Positions 33,407 through 41,632 of a DNA stretch of 55,944 bases are shown here, piece after piece. The stretch is taken from positions 1 to 55,944 of the forward strand of contig NZ_MLBF01000030.1 of NCBI RefSeq assembly GCF_001936615.1, written 5' to 3'. A program made the translations under genes and the position numbers. Origin of the DNA: Desulfosporosinus metallidurans (lineage in GTDB: Bacteria; Bacillota; Desulfitobacteriia; Desulfitobacteriales; Desulfitobacteriaceae). Positions within the stretch are counted from its first letter, which is position 1, and every line of letters starts with the position of its first letter. The notes under the pieces are model-generated. The model was given only the letters and a program-made list of their open reading frames with translations, searched no databases and was not told the origin of the DNA.

Positions 33407-34090
33407 ATGACACATGCCAATGATTTCATCAGTCAAGTGGCCCAGAAGCTGGGGCGTTCCACCCCCACCGCAACCCCAGAGCCCGTGCCCATTCAAATTC
33501 CCCAATATCGCTTATCCGATCTTGGGGAACGAACTGCAGTCTTCTTACATAATTGGCAAGCCTTAGGGGGCAAAGGAGCTATCGTTAAAACTGAAGACGA
33601 GACAATACACTGCCTCAAAGAATGGTTTGGAGACCTCGAGTTAAATTGGCTTAACCAGAAATCCATTGTAGCGTGGGACATGCTCCCCTCGCTTGCCGAA
33701 TCCGCTTTTTCCACCCTAAACTGGCCTCTTGTCCGTTATACCCACGCTGCCCTAGATCCACGTGAGCGTCACGCCATCGCTGCCCAAGCTGAACTGGGCA
33801 TAACGGGCGCTGATTGGGGAATTGCTCTTTCCGGCACGGTCGTGATCAACAGTAATCCTCAAAGAGGACGAGCCGTGAGCCTTCTCCCCCCTCGCCATCT
33901 CACCTTCATCGAAGCTTCCAAGCTCAGAGATAACCTCGGGGAAGTTCTCGAAGAGGTTTCTGCTTCTGAAAGCCAGCCCTCCGCGATCGAGCTGATCACT
34001 GGCCCGAGCCGGACATCCGACATTGAAATGGATCTATCGATTGGAGTCCATGGACCAGTTGATGTTTATGTTGTAGTCGTGGAAGATTAA
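33407..34090 (+). CDS. lutC: LutC-type lactate utilisation protein (LUD domain)
   Basis: 227 residues from ATG at 33407, with GAGGTG 6 nt upstream (an in-frame GTG-type start nine bases earlier overlaps the RBS). A single LUD domain: 'AELGITGADWGIALSGTVVINSNPQRGRAVSLLPPRHLTFI' and the C-terminal 'TGPSRTSDIEMDLSIGVHGP' are typical. Cofactor and exact role in the Lut complex are not settled. The stop codon overlaps that of the convergent splB gene. Confidence 0.9.
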   Translation: MTHANDFISQVAQKLGRSTPTATPEPVPIQIPQYRLSDLGERTAVFLHNWQALGGKGAIVKTEDETIHCLKEWFGDLELNWLNQKSIVAWDMLPSLAESAFSTLNWPLVRYTHAALDPRERHAIAAQAELGITGADWGIALSGTVVINSNPQRGRAVSLLPPRHLTFIEASKLRDNLGEVLEEVSASESQPSAIELITGPSRTSDIEMDLSIGVHGPVDVYVVVVED

Positions 34091-35130
34091 ATAAAATACT
34101 CCACGTGTGCTAACGGAAAGTAACACTTAGCTTGCTCCTGGAAAAACTCTCTCAGCTCCTCCATCTCTTCCTGCTTGTAAATATATTTCCCATAGCCAAA
34201 CTGCCCGTATTTAAACTTTCGCTCATCCTCTGCCATTGGGAGAGAGGAATTTGGGAAGACCGTCAAAATATTGGCTTTAGCTTTCAAAGTAAAACGATGC
34301 GAGATGAATTCAAGCGTTAGTTGATCCGAAGACCAACCGGACGGAGCCCTTTTTGCTAATTCATCCGCAGAACGCTCTAATAACCTCCGATAGGCTTCTT
34401 TCCACCCGTGAAACCGAAAAATCGGAGCAATAATAAACCCTAAGGGATACTCAGCGTTTAACACTTTACCTGCCGCTATGATTCTATCTTCCGGAGAAGG
34501 GGTCAAATGTTCAAATTTATGCACAACCTCGTCACAATTTAAACTAAATCGAAAACGTGTATGTCCTTCATGTTGAGCATCAAGCAGACTGTCTACTTCA
34601 GTATACTTCGTGACAAAACGGAAACGACCGTTCGGCTCTTGCCCAAAGAATTCGATGGTCTGCTTCAAGGCTCCAGTATAATGCTCAACCGGAAGTGGAT
34701 CTGAGGTTGCTGCTCCTTCGAACTGAGTAATCTCCGGGAGCCTTTCCTGAATCAACTTTGAGGCTATGTCTAAAATTTCTTCAAGATTGACATAAACCCG
34801 GACATAGGGTTTTTTTCCCAAGGTTGTCGCCAGATAACAATATTCGCACATGCCCGGGCAACTGGTGACAAGTGGCAACTGATAATGAGCAGACGGTTTA
34901 CAGGATTGAAACGTCTTACTACGACGAACTCCGATGACTAAGGTCCGCTTGGCCTCTCGAAAGGCTTCAGTTGCGTTTTTACTTGGAATTCCAATCACCC
35001 GATTATGAGATGTAGTGGGAGTAATGGGTATTTCCAGTTGACGGAAATGCTGGACTAGAGTTTTCCCTAACGGATAATCCAGTACACCGGGCTCATAAAA
35101 CACGCGAGTGGGTATGAATTCTTTTGCCAT
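34087..35130 (-). CDS. splB: Spore photoproduct lyase (radical SAM), Cys141 replaced by Ala
   Basis: 347 residues. It repairs 5-thyminyl-5,6-dihydrothymine in spore DNA at germination. The radical-SAM cluster is Cys91-x3-Cys95-x2-Cys98 (CPGMCEYC), the same numbering as B. subtilis SplB, and Tyr97 and Tyr99 are kept. By that numbering the H-atom donor Cys141 (FEASC in Bacillus, from memory) is Ala141 here (FEGAATSD). A Cys at position 77 (FQSCKPSAHY) may stand in. Full length, with the usual YGKYIY and VEYFI end. The stop codon overlaps that of lutC by 3 bp; no terminator lies between. Confidence 0.93.
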   Translation of the reverse strand: MAKEFIPTRVFYEPGVLDYPLGKTLVQHFRQLEIPITPTTSHNRVIGIPSKNATEAFREAKRTLVIGVRRSKTFQSCKPSAHYQLPLVTSCPGMCEYCYLATTLGKKPYVRVYVNLEEILDIASKLIQERLPEITQFEGAATSDPLPVEHYTGALKQTIEFFGQEPNGRFRFVTKYTEVDSLLDAQHEGHTRFRFSLNCDEVVHKFEHLTPSPEDRIIAAGKVLNAEYPLGFIIAPIFRFHGWKEAYRRLLERSADELAKRAPSGWSSDQLTLEFISHRFTLKAKANILTVFPNSSLPMAEDERKFKYGQFGYGKYIYKQEEMEELREFFQEQAKCYFPLAHVEYFI

Positions 35131-35173
35131 CTCTAATTCACCTCAGGAATAGGTTACCCCAAGGGTACAGTAA

Positions 35174-36850
35174 CTAAAACTTTCCGGATTTAAAAATTGA
35201 AATAAACAGCCACAGTAACATTAGAGCTGCCATCCCAAAACCAAGGTCGATAGCCGGGATCTGCCATAGTAAAATGGGCTGGCGTCCCAAAGACGAAGCA
35301 ATTATCAGGCCTGCCATAACAATGCTAAAAGAAAGCAAAACGATGCTAAAAGAAAGTTGATTCGTGATGCGGTCTAATTTTCTCAGGAAAATATCCAGTT
35401 CAGGAACGCTCACTTCTAAGCGAATACGTCCTCGCAACATGTCGCGCATTAAGTCTTTCAGTTGCTTGGGGAGGTCCACGAGAAGATCACTATAATCTGA
35501 GATGTTATGCCAGATCCTCCCTGCAATCGTGCTTGGCCGATACCGTTCCTTCAGGAGTCGGATGCCAAACGGTTCTGCCATATCCATAATACTAAGTTTG
35601 GGATCGAGCTTTTCCACGATCCCTTCCAAAGTCAATAAGCATTTGGCCAACAAAGTAAAGTCTGAGGGTATGCGAATTCGATGCCGAAAAGCAACCTCAA
35701 AAAGATCACTAATTGCCTCCCCCAGGCTGATTCGACTCATGGGAACATCCACATATTTTTCCCGCAATTCATCCACATCGTTGGTCAGAATGGGTAAATT
35801 TACATCATCAGGCACAATTCCTATTCTTAATACCGTTTTAATCATGCTCTCTGTATTCTGGCGCATCATAGCAATGACTAAGGAAGCAAAATTATGCTTC
35901 ATGTCTAAGGTAAGCCTTCCTACCATGCCAAAATCGATAAAAGCGATCACACCGCCGTCCAACAAAAGGATATTTCCGGGATGGGGGTCAGCATGGAAAA
36001 ACCCTTCAATTAAAACCTGATGAAAAAGTGCCTTAACCAGGTGTTCTGACAAGGCAGTGCGATCATACCCCTTCTCTTCTGAGCCCTCAAACTGATTGAG
36101 CTTTTGCCCTTCGATAAACTCCATCGTAAGTACGGTTTGGGTCGAATAGTCCCAATGGATGGTAGGGATATAAATCGTAGGATCATTCTTGAATTGCTTA
36201 GCAATTTTCTCCGCATTTCTGGCTTCAATAGTGTAATCCAGCTCATTGCGCAACGATTTGGCAAACTCCTCGACGACATCCCGTAATTGCAAGCGTTCCA
36301 TTCTCTCCATACGATGTTCCGCCAATGTAGCTAAATCCATTAGGATTTCCAAGTCAGTTTCAATCATGGCCTTAATTTGGGGACGCTGTACCTTTACTGC
36401 AACCTTCTCACCTGTACGCAACTGGGCACAATGAACCTGACCAATGGAAGCAGCTGCTAGCGCCTTTTCGTCAAATGTAGAAAAAATCTCCCCCAGAGGG
36501 GAGCCGAGTTCCTCTTCGATGATTCGGCTTACATCTACAAAGGAAAAAGGGGGAACATTATCTTGTAATTTCTCCAATTCGTGCAGAATATCCGCTGGAA
36601 TGACATCTGCTCGCGTACTGGCAATCTGGCCGATCTTAACATAAGTTGGACCTAACTCCTCAATCACTTGACGAATCCGTTCCCCAACAGACTTAGGATC
36701 AATCTCTTCCATATCCGTGAACAGCCGTTTGGGTAGGGAAAGCATATGTAAAAGCCCAATCTCCTCTACAAAGAAACCAAAACCATGACGCGCTAGGACT
36801 TTAGCGACATCTCGATATCGTTTCAGATGTCGTATTCTTTTCCCAATCAT
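35174..36850 (-). CDS. ABC1/UbiB-family atypical kinase
   Basis: 558 residues. Family marks in order: KIGQIASTRADVIPADILHEL (KxGQ motif), the Ala-rich loop AAASIGQVHCAQL in place of a Gly-rich loop, the invariant Lys in KVAVKVQRP, HADPHPGNILLLD (catalytic loop) and IDFGMVGRL. Two transmembrane helices end the protein (about 498-550). UbiB/COQ8 proteins are ATPases that support quinone biosynthesis; in this anaerobe menaquinone would be the quinone, which is inference. A phasin-like gene lies directly upstream in the same direction, a pairing seen in other bacteria. Confidence 0.9.
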   Translation of the reverse strand: MIGKRIRHLKRYRDVAKVLARHGFGFFVEEIGLLHMLSLPKRLFTDMEEIDPKSVGERIRQVIEELGPTYVKIGQIASTRADVIPADILHELEKLQDNVPPFSFVDVSRIIEEELGSPLGEIFSTFDEKALAAASIGQVHCAQLRTGEKVAVKVQRPQIKAMIETDLEILMDLATLAEHRMERMERLQLRDVVEEFAKSLRNELDYTIEARNAEKIAKQFKNDPTIYIPTIHWDYSTQTVLTMEFIEGQKLNQFEGSEEKGYDRTALSEHLVKALFHQVLIEGFFHADPHPGNILLLDGGVIAFIDFGMVGRLTLDMKHNFASLVIAMMRQNTESMIKTVLRIGIVPDDVNLPILTNDVDELREKYVDVPMSRISLGEAISDLFEVAFRHRIRIPSDFTLLAKCLLTLEGIVEKLDPKLSIMDMAEPFGIRLLKERYRPSTIAGRIWHNISDYSDLLVDLPKQLKDLMRDMLRGRIRLEVSVPELDIFLRKLDRITNQLSFSIVLLSFSIVMAGLIIASSLGRQPILLWQIPAIDLGFGMAALMLLWLFISIFKSGKF

Positions 36851-36978
36851 ATGAAAAAGTCCCCTTTATACTACCTCAATGTTCGAGATTCGAAAGTCTC
36901 ATATCGCACAGACATTTAGATTATGTTGATAGAGGGCCTGATCGTCATTCAGGCCCATGTTTTCTACCCCTTGTGTTC

Positions 36979-37269
36979 TTACTCCTTGTTTTCCAACTCT
37001 TGAATACGTTGTTCCAAGCGCTCCAGATCGGCTTTGGTAGGGATGTTTAGGTCTTTGAGAAGCTTTTCTACTTGTTCATGAATTCGGGAATTCATTTCTT
37101 TTTTCTCTGCTTCCCCCTTTTCAAACAACTCGCGCACCAATTCCTTCGATTCAGAAGTAGAAACTTCCCCTTTTTTCACCAACTCGTCTACCAGCTTCTC
37201 AATTTGTTCCTTACTAACCACCGCTAATCCCAAACCTAGAGCCAGCCCTTTGCTGATAAGATCTTTCAT
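36979..37269 (-). CDS. Phasin-like coiled-coil protein
   Basis: 96 residues from ATG at 37269, with GGGGGAG upstream. The N-terminus is mildly hydrophobic (SKGLALGLGLAVVSKEQ), then a long helix with heptad-like Glu/Lys pairs (KLVDELVKKGEVSTSES...RIHEQVEKLLKDLNIPTKADLERLEQRIQEL). This matches the PhaF/PhaI-like 'phasin family' short proteins of Firmicutes. It probably forms a coiled-coil oligomer near the membrane. Its position upstream of the UbiB-like gene suggests a shared function. Confidence 0.75.
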   Translation of the reverse strand: MKDLISKGLALGLGLAVVSKEQIEKLVDELVKKGEVSTSESKELVRELFEKGEAEKKEMNSRIHEQVEKLLKDLNIPTKADLERLEQRIQELENKE

Positions 37270-37525
37270 ACCATTTCTCCCCCTTTTTCTTATTATACCC
37301 TTTATTGAAATGATGTTCACTAAATTATAATGATAAACCTTGTCTAATCTATTCTGGGCTTCATCAATTATTGTTTACAAAAACGATTAAACTTATTAAC
37401 ATGAATTTCGCAACAACGTCATTAACAAAAAATACCAAGGACAAGCCGATTATTATACGGTATACTAAGAGACAACCTCTTGTAAACAGTGCAGTTGCCT
37501 GTAAATCAATGAAAGGATGAAGAAT

Positions 37526-38257
37526 ATGAAGAGCATGAAGAGTATAAAATGGTCCTTTCTCCTAGTTCCCGTCATTTCTGCATTCTTGCTTGTTACAATT
37601 GTCACAGCAGCCCCTACAACAATCACGGAAGATCTGTACACCAAGCAACAACCCACGACAATCCAAAAAAGTGCCGCAGAAACTCTACCTACTGCAGTTG
37701 CAGTTAACTCCACCCCCCCTTCCAATACTAATGAAGCCTCCCCAGCCAAAGCCAACAACCTCTCACTATCAGCTCTAGCCGAACAGAGACAAGCGAGACA
37801 AACTCAAATATCTCGTTCCATAAGTACGCCAAAACCATCACGTTCCATTAGTACGCCCTCGAATTCGTCCTCTAACTCGCCCTCACAGACATCAAAGGCG
37901 AGTGCAATTATTGCTACAGGCCAACGATATATCGGTGTACCCTATCTCTATGGTGGGACCACACCCGCGGGATTCGACTGTTCAGGTTTTGTTCAATACG
38001 TTTTTGCTAAAAACGGCATAAGTCTTCCCAGAGTTTCGCGTGATCAGTTTCAGGTCGGTACTTCTGTCTCGTTTAGCAATCTACAACCCGGAGATTTAGT
38101 CTTCTTTTCCTTAGCAAAAAACGGAGTCGTCGATCATGAGGGCATCTATGTTGGTAATAACCAGTTCATCAACGCGGCCAGCTCCAAAGGAGTAACTATC
38201 TATACGCTGGGATCCTATTGGCAATCCGCCTACGTCGGAGCAAAACGAGTATTATAG
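37526..38257 (+). CDS. Secreted NlpC/P60 peptidoglycan endopeptidase
   Basis: 243 residues from ATG at 37526; the ATG at 37517 is too close to the AAAGG. A signal peptide (about residues 1-30) is followed by a low-complexity Ser/Thr/Pro/Ala linker with the imperfect repeat SRSISTP twice, then the NlpC/P60 domain (about 130-243). Cys is in TPAGFDCSGFVQYVF, His in VVDHEGIYVGNNQFINA; the third polar residue is Asn where many have His. It should cut D-Glu-diaminopimelate-type bonds. No wall-binding module (LysM, SH3) is present. Confidence 0.9.
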   Translation: MKSMKSIKWSFLLVPVISAFLLVTIVTAAPTTITEDLYTKQQPTTIQKSAAETLPTAVAVNSTPPSNTNEASPAKANNLSLSALAEQRQARQTQISRSISTPKPSRSISTPSNSSSNSPSQTSKASAIIATGQRYIGVPYLYGGTTPAGFDCSGFVQYVFAKNGISLPRVSRDQFQVGTSVSFSNLQPGDLVFFSLAKNGVVDHEGIYVGNNQFINAASSKGVTIYTLGSYWQSAYVGAKRVL

Positions 38258-38266
38258 CATAAAGAG

Positions 38267-38294
38267 AAAAACTACCCTGCTCAGGGTAGTTTTC
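38267..38294 (+). terminator. Terminator of the NlpC/P60 gene
   Basis: AAAACTACCCTG pairs with CAGGGTAGTTTT, with T-runs on both strands, so it may also serve the convergent hprK gene. Confidence 0.75.
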
Positions 38295-38316
38295 CTTTAT
38301 CCACTTATGTAAACCT

Positions 38317-39216
38317 TTAGAGCACCAATTCTTGCCCATGCCTAGACTGACTACCCTCTAGAGACCTAAGTCTATTTTGCATAACGGCTACTTCAATGAT
38401 GGTGGCAAGATTACGCCCAGGACGAACTGGAACCGTGATCTCCGGAATCGATATCCCTAGGATCTGCCGTGTTTGAGGTGGATCAATCCCTAAACGATCG
38501 TAAACTTTTTCTTGCTGCCATTCTTCCAAGTGAACAATAAACTGGATATCTTTTTCATCCCGCACGGCACCTGCTCCAAACAACGTCGTCACATCAAGAA
38601 TTCCTAAACCACGCACCTCCAGTAAATGCCGGATCCGAATTGGAGCAGTGCCCCGTAAACTTTCTTCATCAACCCGCCGAACTTCAACGGCATCATCGGC
38701 AACCAACAAATGCCCGCTTTTGATTAATTCTAAAGCTGCCTCACTTTTCCCGATTCCACTCTCACCCGTAATCAATACCCCCACTCCGTATACATCCACT
38801 AAGACACCGTGCACATGTGTACTGGGAGCCAACTGATTCGTGAGATAACGGATTAACAGATAAAAGAGTTGGGTCGTCGATCGATGGGTTGTCAAGAGAG
38901 GAATCTTCCGCCCAGCAGCCAATTCGATAAACTCCGAGGGGATCGTTAAACCCCGTGTAACAATCACACAGGGGACTTCTGCAACCATGACTTGGGCAAG
39001 ATGCTCGCGCCGCACGGACTCTTCGAATTGCTCGATGAGTCCCAATTCCGTCCGACCATACACTTGAATTCGCTTGGGAGTCAAATGCGTTAAGAATCCC
39101 ACCAATTCAGCACTCGGACGTTTCAAGCTATAGTCCGAAATTTCTTTACTTAATCCCTCCTGCCCTGCTATAACCTCCAATTTGAATTCCTCAACCAACT
39201 GGCTTACAGTCAGCAT
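38317..39216 (-). CDS. hprK: HPr kinase/phosphorylase
   Basis: 299 residues from ATG at 39216, with GAAGGTG 6 nt upstream. It phosphorylates or dephosphorylates Ser46 of HPr in response to glycolytic intermediates and phosphate, the key switch of carbon catabolite control in Firmicutes. Walker A is GESGIGKSEAALEL; the family signature 'IRHLLEVRGLGILDVTTLFGAGAV' follows, and the N-terminal domain has the expected length. Its substrate HPr is encoded about 2.1 kb upstream in the same direction, beyond ptsI and a structured spacer. Confidence 0.95.
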   Translation of the reverse strand: MLTVSQLVEEFKLEVIAGQEGLSKEISDYSLKRPSAELVGFLTHLTPKRIQVYGRTELGLIEQFEESVRREHLAQVMVAEVPCVIVTRGLTIPSEFIELAAGRKIPLLTTHRSTTQLFYLLIRYLTNQLAPSTHVHGVLVDVYGVGVLITGESGIGKSEAALELIKSGHLLVADDAVEVRRVDEESLRGTAPIRIRHLLEVRGLGILDVTTLFGAGAVRDEKDIQFIVHLEEWQQEKVYDRLGIDPPQTRQILGISIPEITVPVRPGRNLATIIEVAVMQNRLRSLEGSQSRHGQELVL

Positions 39217-39250
39217 TTTTTCACCTTCTTTCCTGAAACGCGGGTGGGGG

Positions 39251-39276
39251 GAAACGCGGGGACAGGTACATCGTTT
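39251..39276. repeat. GGGACAGGT repeat, copy a
   Basis: AAACGCGGGGACAGGTACATCGTTT. It shares the core [AC]G-GGGGACAGGT-[AC]C-TCGTTT with copies at 39453-39477, 39588-39616 and 45486-45512. It lies in the hprK leader, inverted relative to the next two copies. Confidence 0.6.
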
Positions 39277-39329
39277 TAACCCCACGTAAATCGAAAAACC
39301 TATCTCTCTATGGTTTATCCACTTTCGAG

Positions 39330-39450
39330 ACACGATTCTTTAAGTGGGAGTACCACATTTACTCCGGAGGGAGTTGACTCCCCGCCCGATCCTGATGTTC
39401 AGCTTTAGCCGAAAGAGTTTACTTCGCTAACAAGAAACCCATCAGGCCAC
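39330..39450 (-). ncRNA. Candidate structured RNA between ptsI and hprK
   Basis: On the minus strand a closing stem CCTGATG/CATCAGG (39438-39444 with 39390-39396) encloses a CTTTCGGCTAAAG hairpin. Then come mutually exclusive hairpins: GGGAG-TCAA-CTCCC, ACTCC-CTCC-GGAGT and GGAGTA/TACTCC, ending at GTGG-TACTC-CCAC. The run of alternative stems ending in 'GTACTCCCAC' recalls the right-end/omega-RNA region of IS200/IS605-type elements, but no TnpB, IscB or TnpA is nearby. Inverted GGGACAGGT repeats flank it. It could be a solo element end, a leader of hprK, or a stand-alone RNA. No ORF is present. Confidence 0.4.
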
Positions 39451-39452
39451 GT

Positions 39453-39477
39453 ACGAGGGACCTGTCTCCTCGTTTCA
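39453..39477. repeat. GGGACAGGT repeat, copy b
   Basis: ACGAGGGACCTGTCTCCTCGT with 6-bp inverted arms (ACGAGG/CCTCGT), followed by TTCA. It is opposite in orientation to copy a. Confidence 0.55.
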
Positions 39478-39517
39478 ATACCCCCCTATAATCCAACACT
39501 GGCTCAAAGGGGGGTAT
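39478..39517. repeat. 10-bp GC-rich inverted repeat
   Basis: ATACCCCCCT (39478-39487) pairs perfectly with AGGGGGGTAT (39508-39517) around a 20-nt loop. It lies between ptsI and the structured RNA candidate. No U-tract follows on the minus strand. Confidence 0.5.
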
Positions 39518-39587
39518 CAGTATTAATTCCTTATTCGTTCGATATCTCTAAAGTAATAAGGCGTGTGTGCGAAAAACCCCTTGTTGT

Positions 39588-39616
39588 TGAAACGAGGGAC
39601 CTGTCCCCCCGTTTCA
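39588..39616. repeat. GGGACAGGT repeat, copy c (palindromic)
   Basis: TGAAACG and CGTTTCA flank AGGGACCTGTCCCCC, giving an almost perfect palindrome 12 bp past the ptsI stop. It might also act as a weak terminator. Confidence 0.55.
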
Positions 39617-39628
39617 CCCACCCTCGTT

Positions 39629-41338
39629 TTACCCCAATTTCTCTATAACCTCAGCTGCAGTGCCACACTCTAGAATACGTTCGACAAACTTCTGTTTGTC
39701 CACACCCTCAAACGTTAACTTGCTCAGTACTTGGCGGACTTTGGGTAACGAGCCTGGCGACATACTGAGTTCCTTGATTCCTAAAGCCGCAAAGAAAGGT
39801 GCCAATAAGCTGTCCCCTCCAGCCTCACCGCAAATGCCTACCCAAATGCCGGCCTTCTCTGCCGCTTGGCTCACCCGGGCAATCATTCCTAAGACCGCGG
39901 GGTGATGAGGTTGATATAAATCAGCCAGTTCATTATTTTCTCGATCCACCGCCAACATATACTGAGTCAAATCGTTCGTCCCGATACTAAAGAAATCCAC
40001 TTCCGAGGACAATCTCTTAGCATTCCAGGCCGCTGCCGGAATTTCGATCATCATGCCTACTTGAAGTTCTCCCACGGGGTATCCTTCCCGAACCACTTCA
40101 TCTCGGGCGGAAAAGAGCAGTTCCTTGGCCTGTACCAATTCCTCGAGCGTGGCAATCATCGGAAACATCACGGCAGTCGGTCCCGCTGCGGAAGCACGCC
40201 AGATAGCCCGGAGCTGGACCTGAAAAATCTCTGGTCTGCGCAAACACAGGCGCAAGGCCCTTACACCTAAGAATGGATTTTGTTCTTCCGGTAGCTTCAA
40301 AGCAGGCGCTTTTTTATCTCCTCCAATATCCAACGTTCTAATAACGGTGAGATGAGGGACACAGGCTGCAATCACTTTGCTGTAAGCCTCTACTTGGTCT
40401 TCCTCAGAAGGAAGTTGATCTCCCATAAATAAAAATTCAGTTCGGTAAAGCCCTACGCCGTGTGCTTTAAACTTCTGCACCAGTGGTATATCCGCTGGAC
40501 TTCCAACATTGGCGGCCAGGACCATGTTCCCGAATATAGCCCCAGTCGAACCATCCTGTTCCTCTTCGCCCAAATCATTACTTTTAGTAGTAGTAATCCC
40601 CTCCGGAGATCGCTTGACCCACCCTTCATCTCCATCCAGTTGGGCCCACTTTAAGTTTTTTAATTCCTCCCATGCTCCATCAACGCCCGTCACCGCCGGA
40701 ATCCCGTAAGTCCGAGCCAGAATTGCAGCATGCGAAGTTTTCCCGCCTTTGCGCACGATAAATCCCAGTACTCGATCCTTAGGTAAAGAAATAGTTTGAG
40801 CCGGAGTCAGTTCCTCAGCCAAGACGATCCAATTTCCCACTTCCGGAAAGGAGGCAGCACCAGACCCTTGGGAACCGAGCAGATTTTGCAAGAGCTGTTC
40901 CAGTACGTCTTGGACATCCACAGCGCGTTCCTGAAAGTACGGATCAGGGATACTTTTCAGCATCTGGATCGCTTCCGCTGCTACGCCTTTCAATGCTTGC
41001 TCCGCTCGCAAATCTTGAGAGTTAATACGTTTTTGGGCCTCACCCACAAAGGCAGGATCCGTGAGCAATAGTTGATGAGCGATAAAAATCTGAGCAAATT
41101 CTTCCCCTTTTTCCGCTCGAACTTGTTGCTCATATTGGTTTAATCTCTGGTTTGTGAGTTCAATGGCCTTTTGTAAACGTTCCAATTCTTGTTCCGCATC
41201 AACCGCATCAACCGAATCGACCTCACCCACCTGCTCAGGGAGCAAATCCGGCGCAAAGCCCTGCAGAAGCCAAATCTCACCCGCAGCTCGACCCGAAGAT
41301 ACCCCTAGACCATGCCATTCGTTTTCATTACTATCCAT
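39629..41338 (-). CDS. ptsI: PTS enzyme I (phosphoenolpyruvate-protein phosphotransferase)
   Basis: 569 residues from ATG at 41338, with GGTGAG upstream; a GTG at 41347 lies inside that RBS. It takes phosphate from PEP and gives it to HPr His15. The phospho-His site is GGKTSHAAILARTYGIPAVTG; the PEP-binding signatures 'GVGLYRTEFLFM', 'DFFSIGTNDLTQYMLAVDR' and GICGEAGGD are intact. Full family length. ptsH ends one base before this start, and the gene is last before the structured ptsI-hprK spacer. Confidence 0.96.
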   Translation of the reverse strand: MDSNENEWHGLGVSSGRAAGEIWLLQGFAPDLLPEQVGEVDSVDAVDAEQELERLQKAIELTNQRLNQYEQQVRAEKGEEFAQIFIAHQLLLTDPAFVGEAQKRINSQDLRAEQALKGVAAEAIQMLKSIPDPYFQERAVDVQDVLEQLLQNLLGSQGSGAASFPEVGNWIVLAEELTPAQTISLPKDRVLGFIVRKGGKTSHAAILARTYGIPAVTGVDGAWEELKNLKWAQLDGDEGWVKRSPEGITTTKSNDLGEEEQDGSTGAIFGNMVLAANVGSPADIPLVQKFKAHGVGLYRTEFLFMGDQLPSEEDQVEAYSKVIAACVPHLTVIRTLDIGGDKKAPALKLPEEQNPFLGVRALRLCLRRPEIFQVQLRAIWRASAAGPTAVMFPMIATLEELVQAKELLFSARDEVVREGYPVGELQVGMMIEIPAAAWNAKRLSSEVDFFSIGTNDLTQYMLAVDRENNELADLYQPHHPAVLGMIARVSQAAEKAGIWVGICGEAGGDSLLAPFFAALGIKELSMSPGSLPKVRQVLSKLTFEGVDKQKFVERILECGTAAEVIEKLG

Positions 41339-41339
41339 T

Positions 41340-41609
41340 TTACTCACCTTGGTTTTCTAAATTATTAACGAGAGCTTCTAAATTCTCAGCCGCTTCCTGT
41401 TCATCTGCGCCATCTACAATCAATTGAAATTGACTGCCAGAAGATAACCCCAACGAAAGGATCCCTAAAATACTTTTACCATCGACTTCGGAATCGTTCG
41501 TCTTGATTTTAATACTACTTTTATAACGGCTTGCCATCTGTACCCACAAAGAAGCCGGCCTGGCATGAAGCCCTGAACTATTCGTAATCGTAATATCTTT
41601 TAAAATCAT
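41340..41609 (-). CDS. ptsH: HPr phosphocarrier protein
   Basis: 89 residues from ATG at 41609 (GGGGGAA upstream); this start gives His15 (SGLHARPAS) and Ser46 (GKSILGILSLGL) their standard numbering. His15 carries phosphate from enzyme I to the EIIA; Ser46 is the target of HprK, as P-Ser-HPr is the CcpA co-repressor. The presence of hprK 2 kb downstream fits the full catabolite-control set. It lies 24 bp after the EIIBC gene. Confidence 0.96.
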   Translation of the reverse strand: MILKDITITNSSGLHARPASLWVQMASRYKSSIKIKTNDSEVDGKSILGILSLGLSSGSQFQLIVDGADEQEAAENLEALVNNLENQGE

Positions 41610-41632
41610 TGCCAATTCCCCCCATTAGATGT

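Noticed and set aside
39217..39333. N-terminal extension of HprK
   Set aside because: The 39 extra residues come from the GGGACAGGT repeat and structured spacer; the ATG at 39216 has a good RBS and gives the standard HprK length.
39330..39450. CRISPR array or riboswitch of known class
   Set aside because: No regularly spaced repeats as in CRISPR, and the stems do not fit a riboswitch consensus I know.
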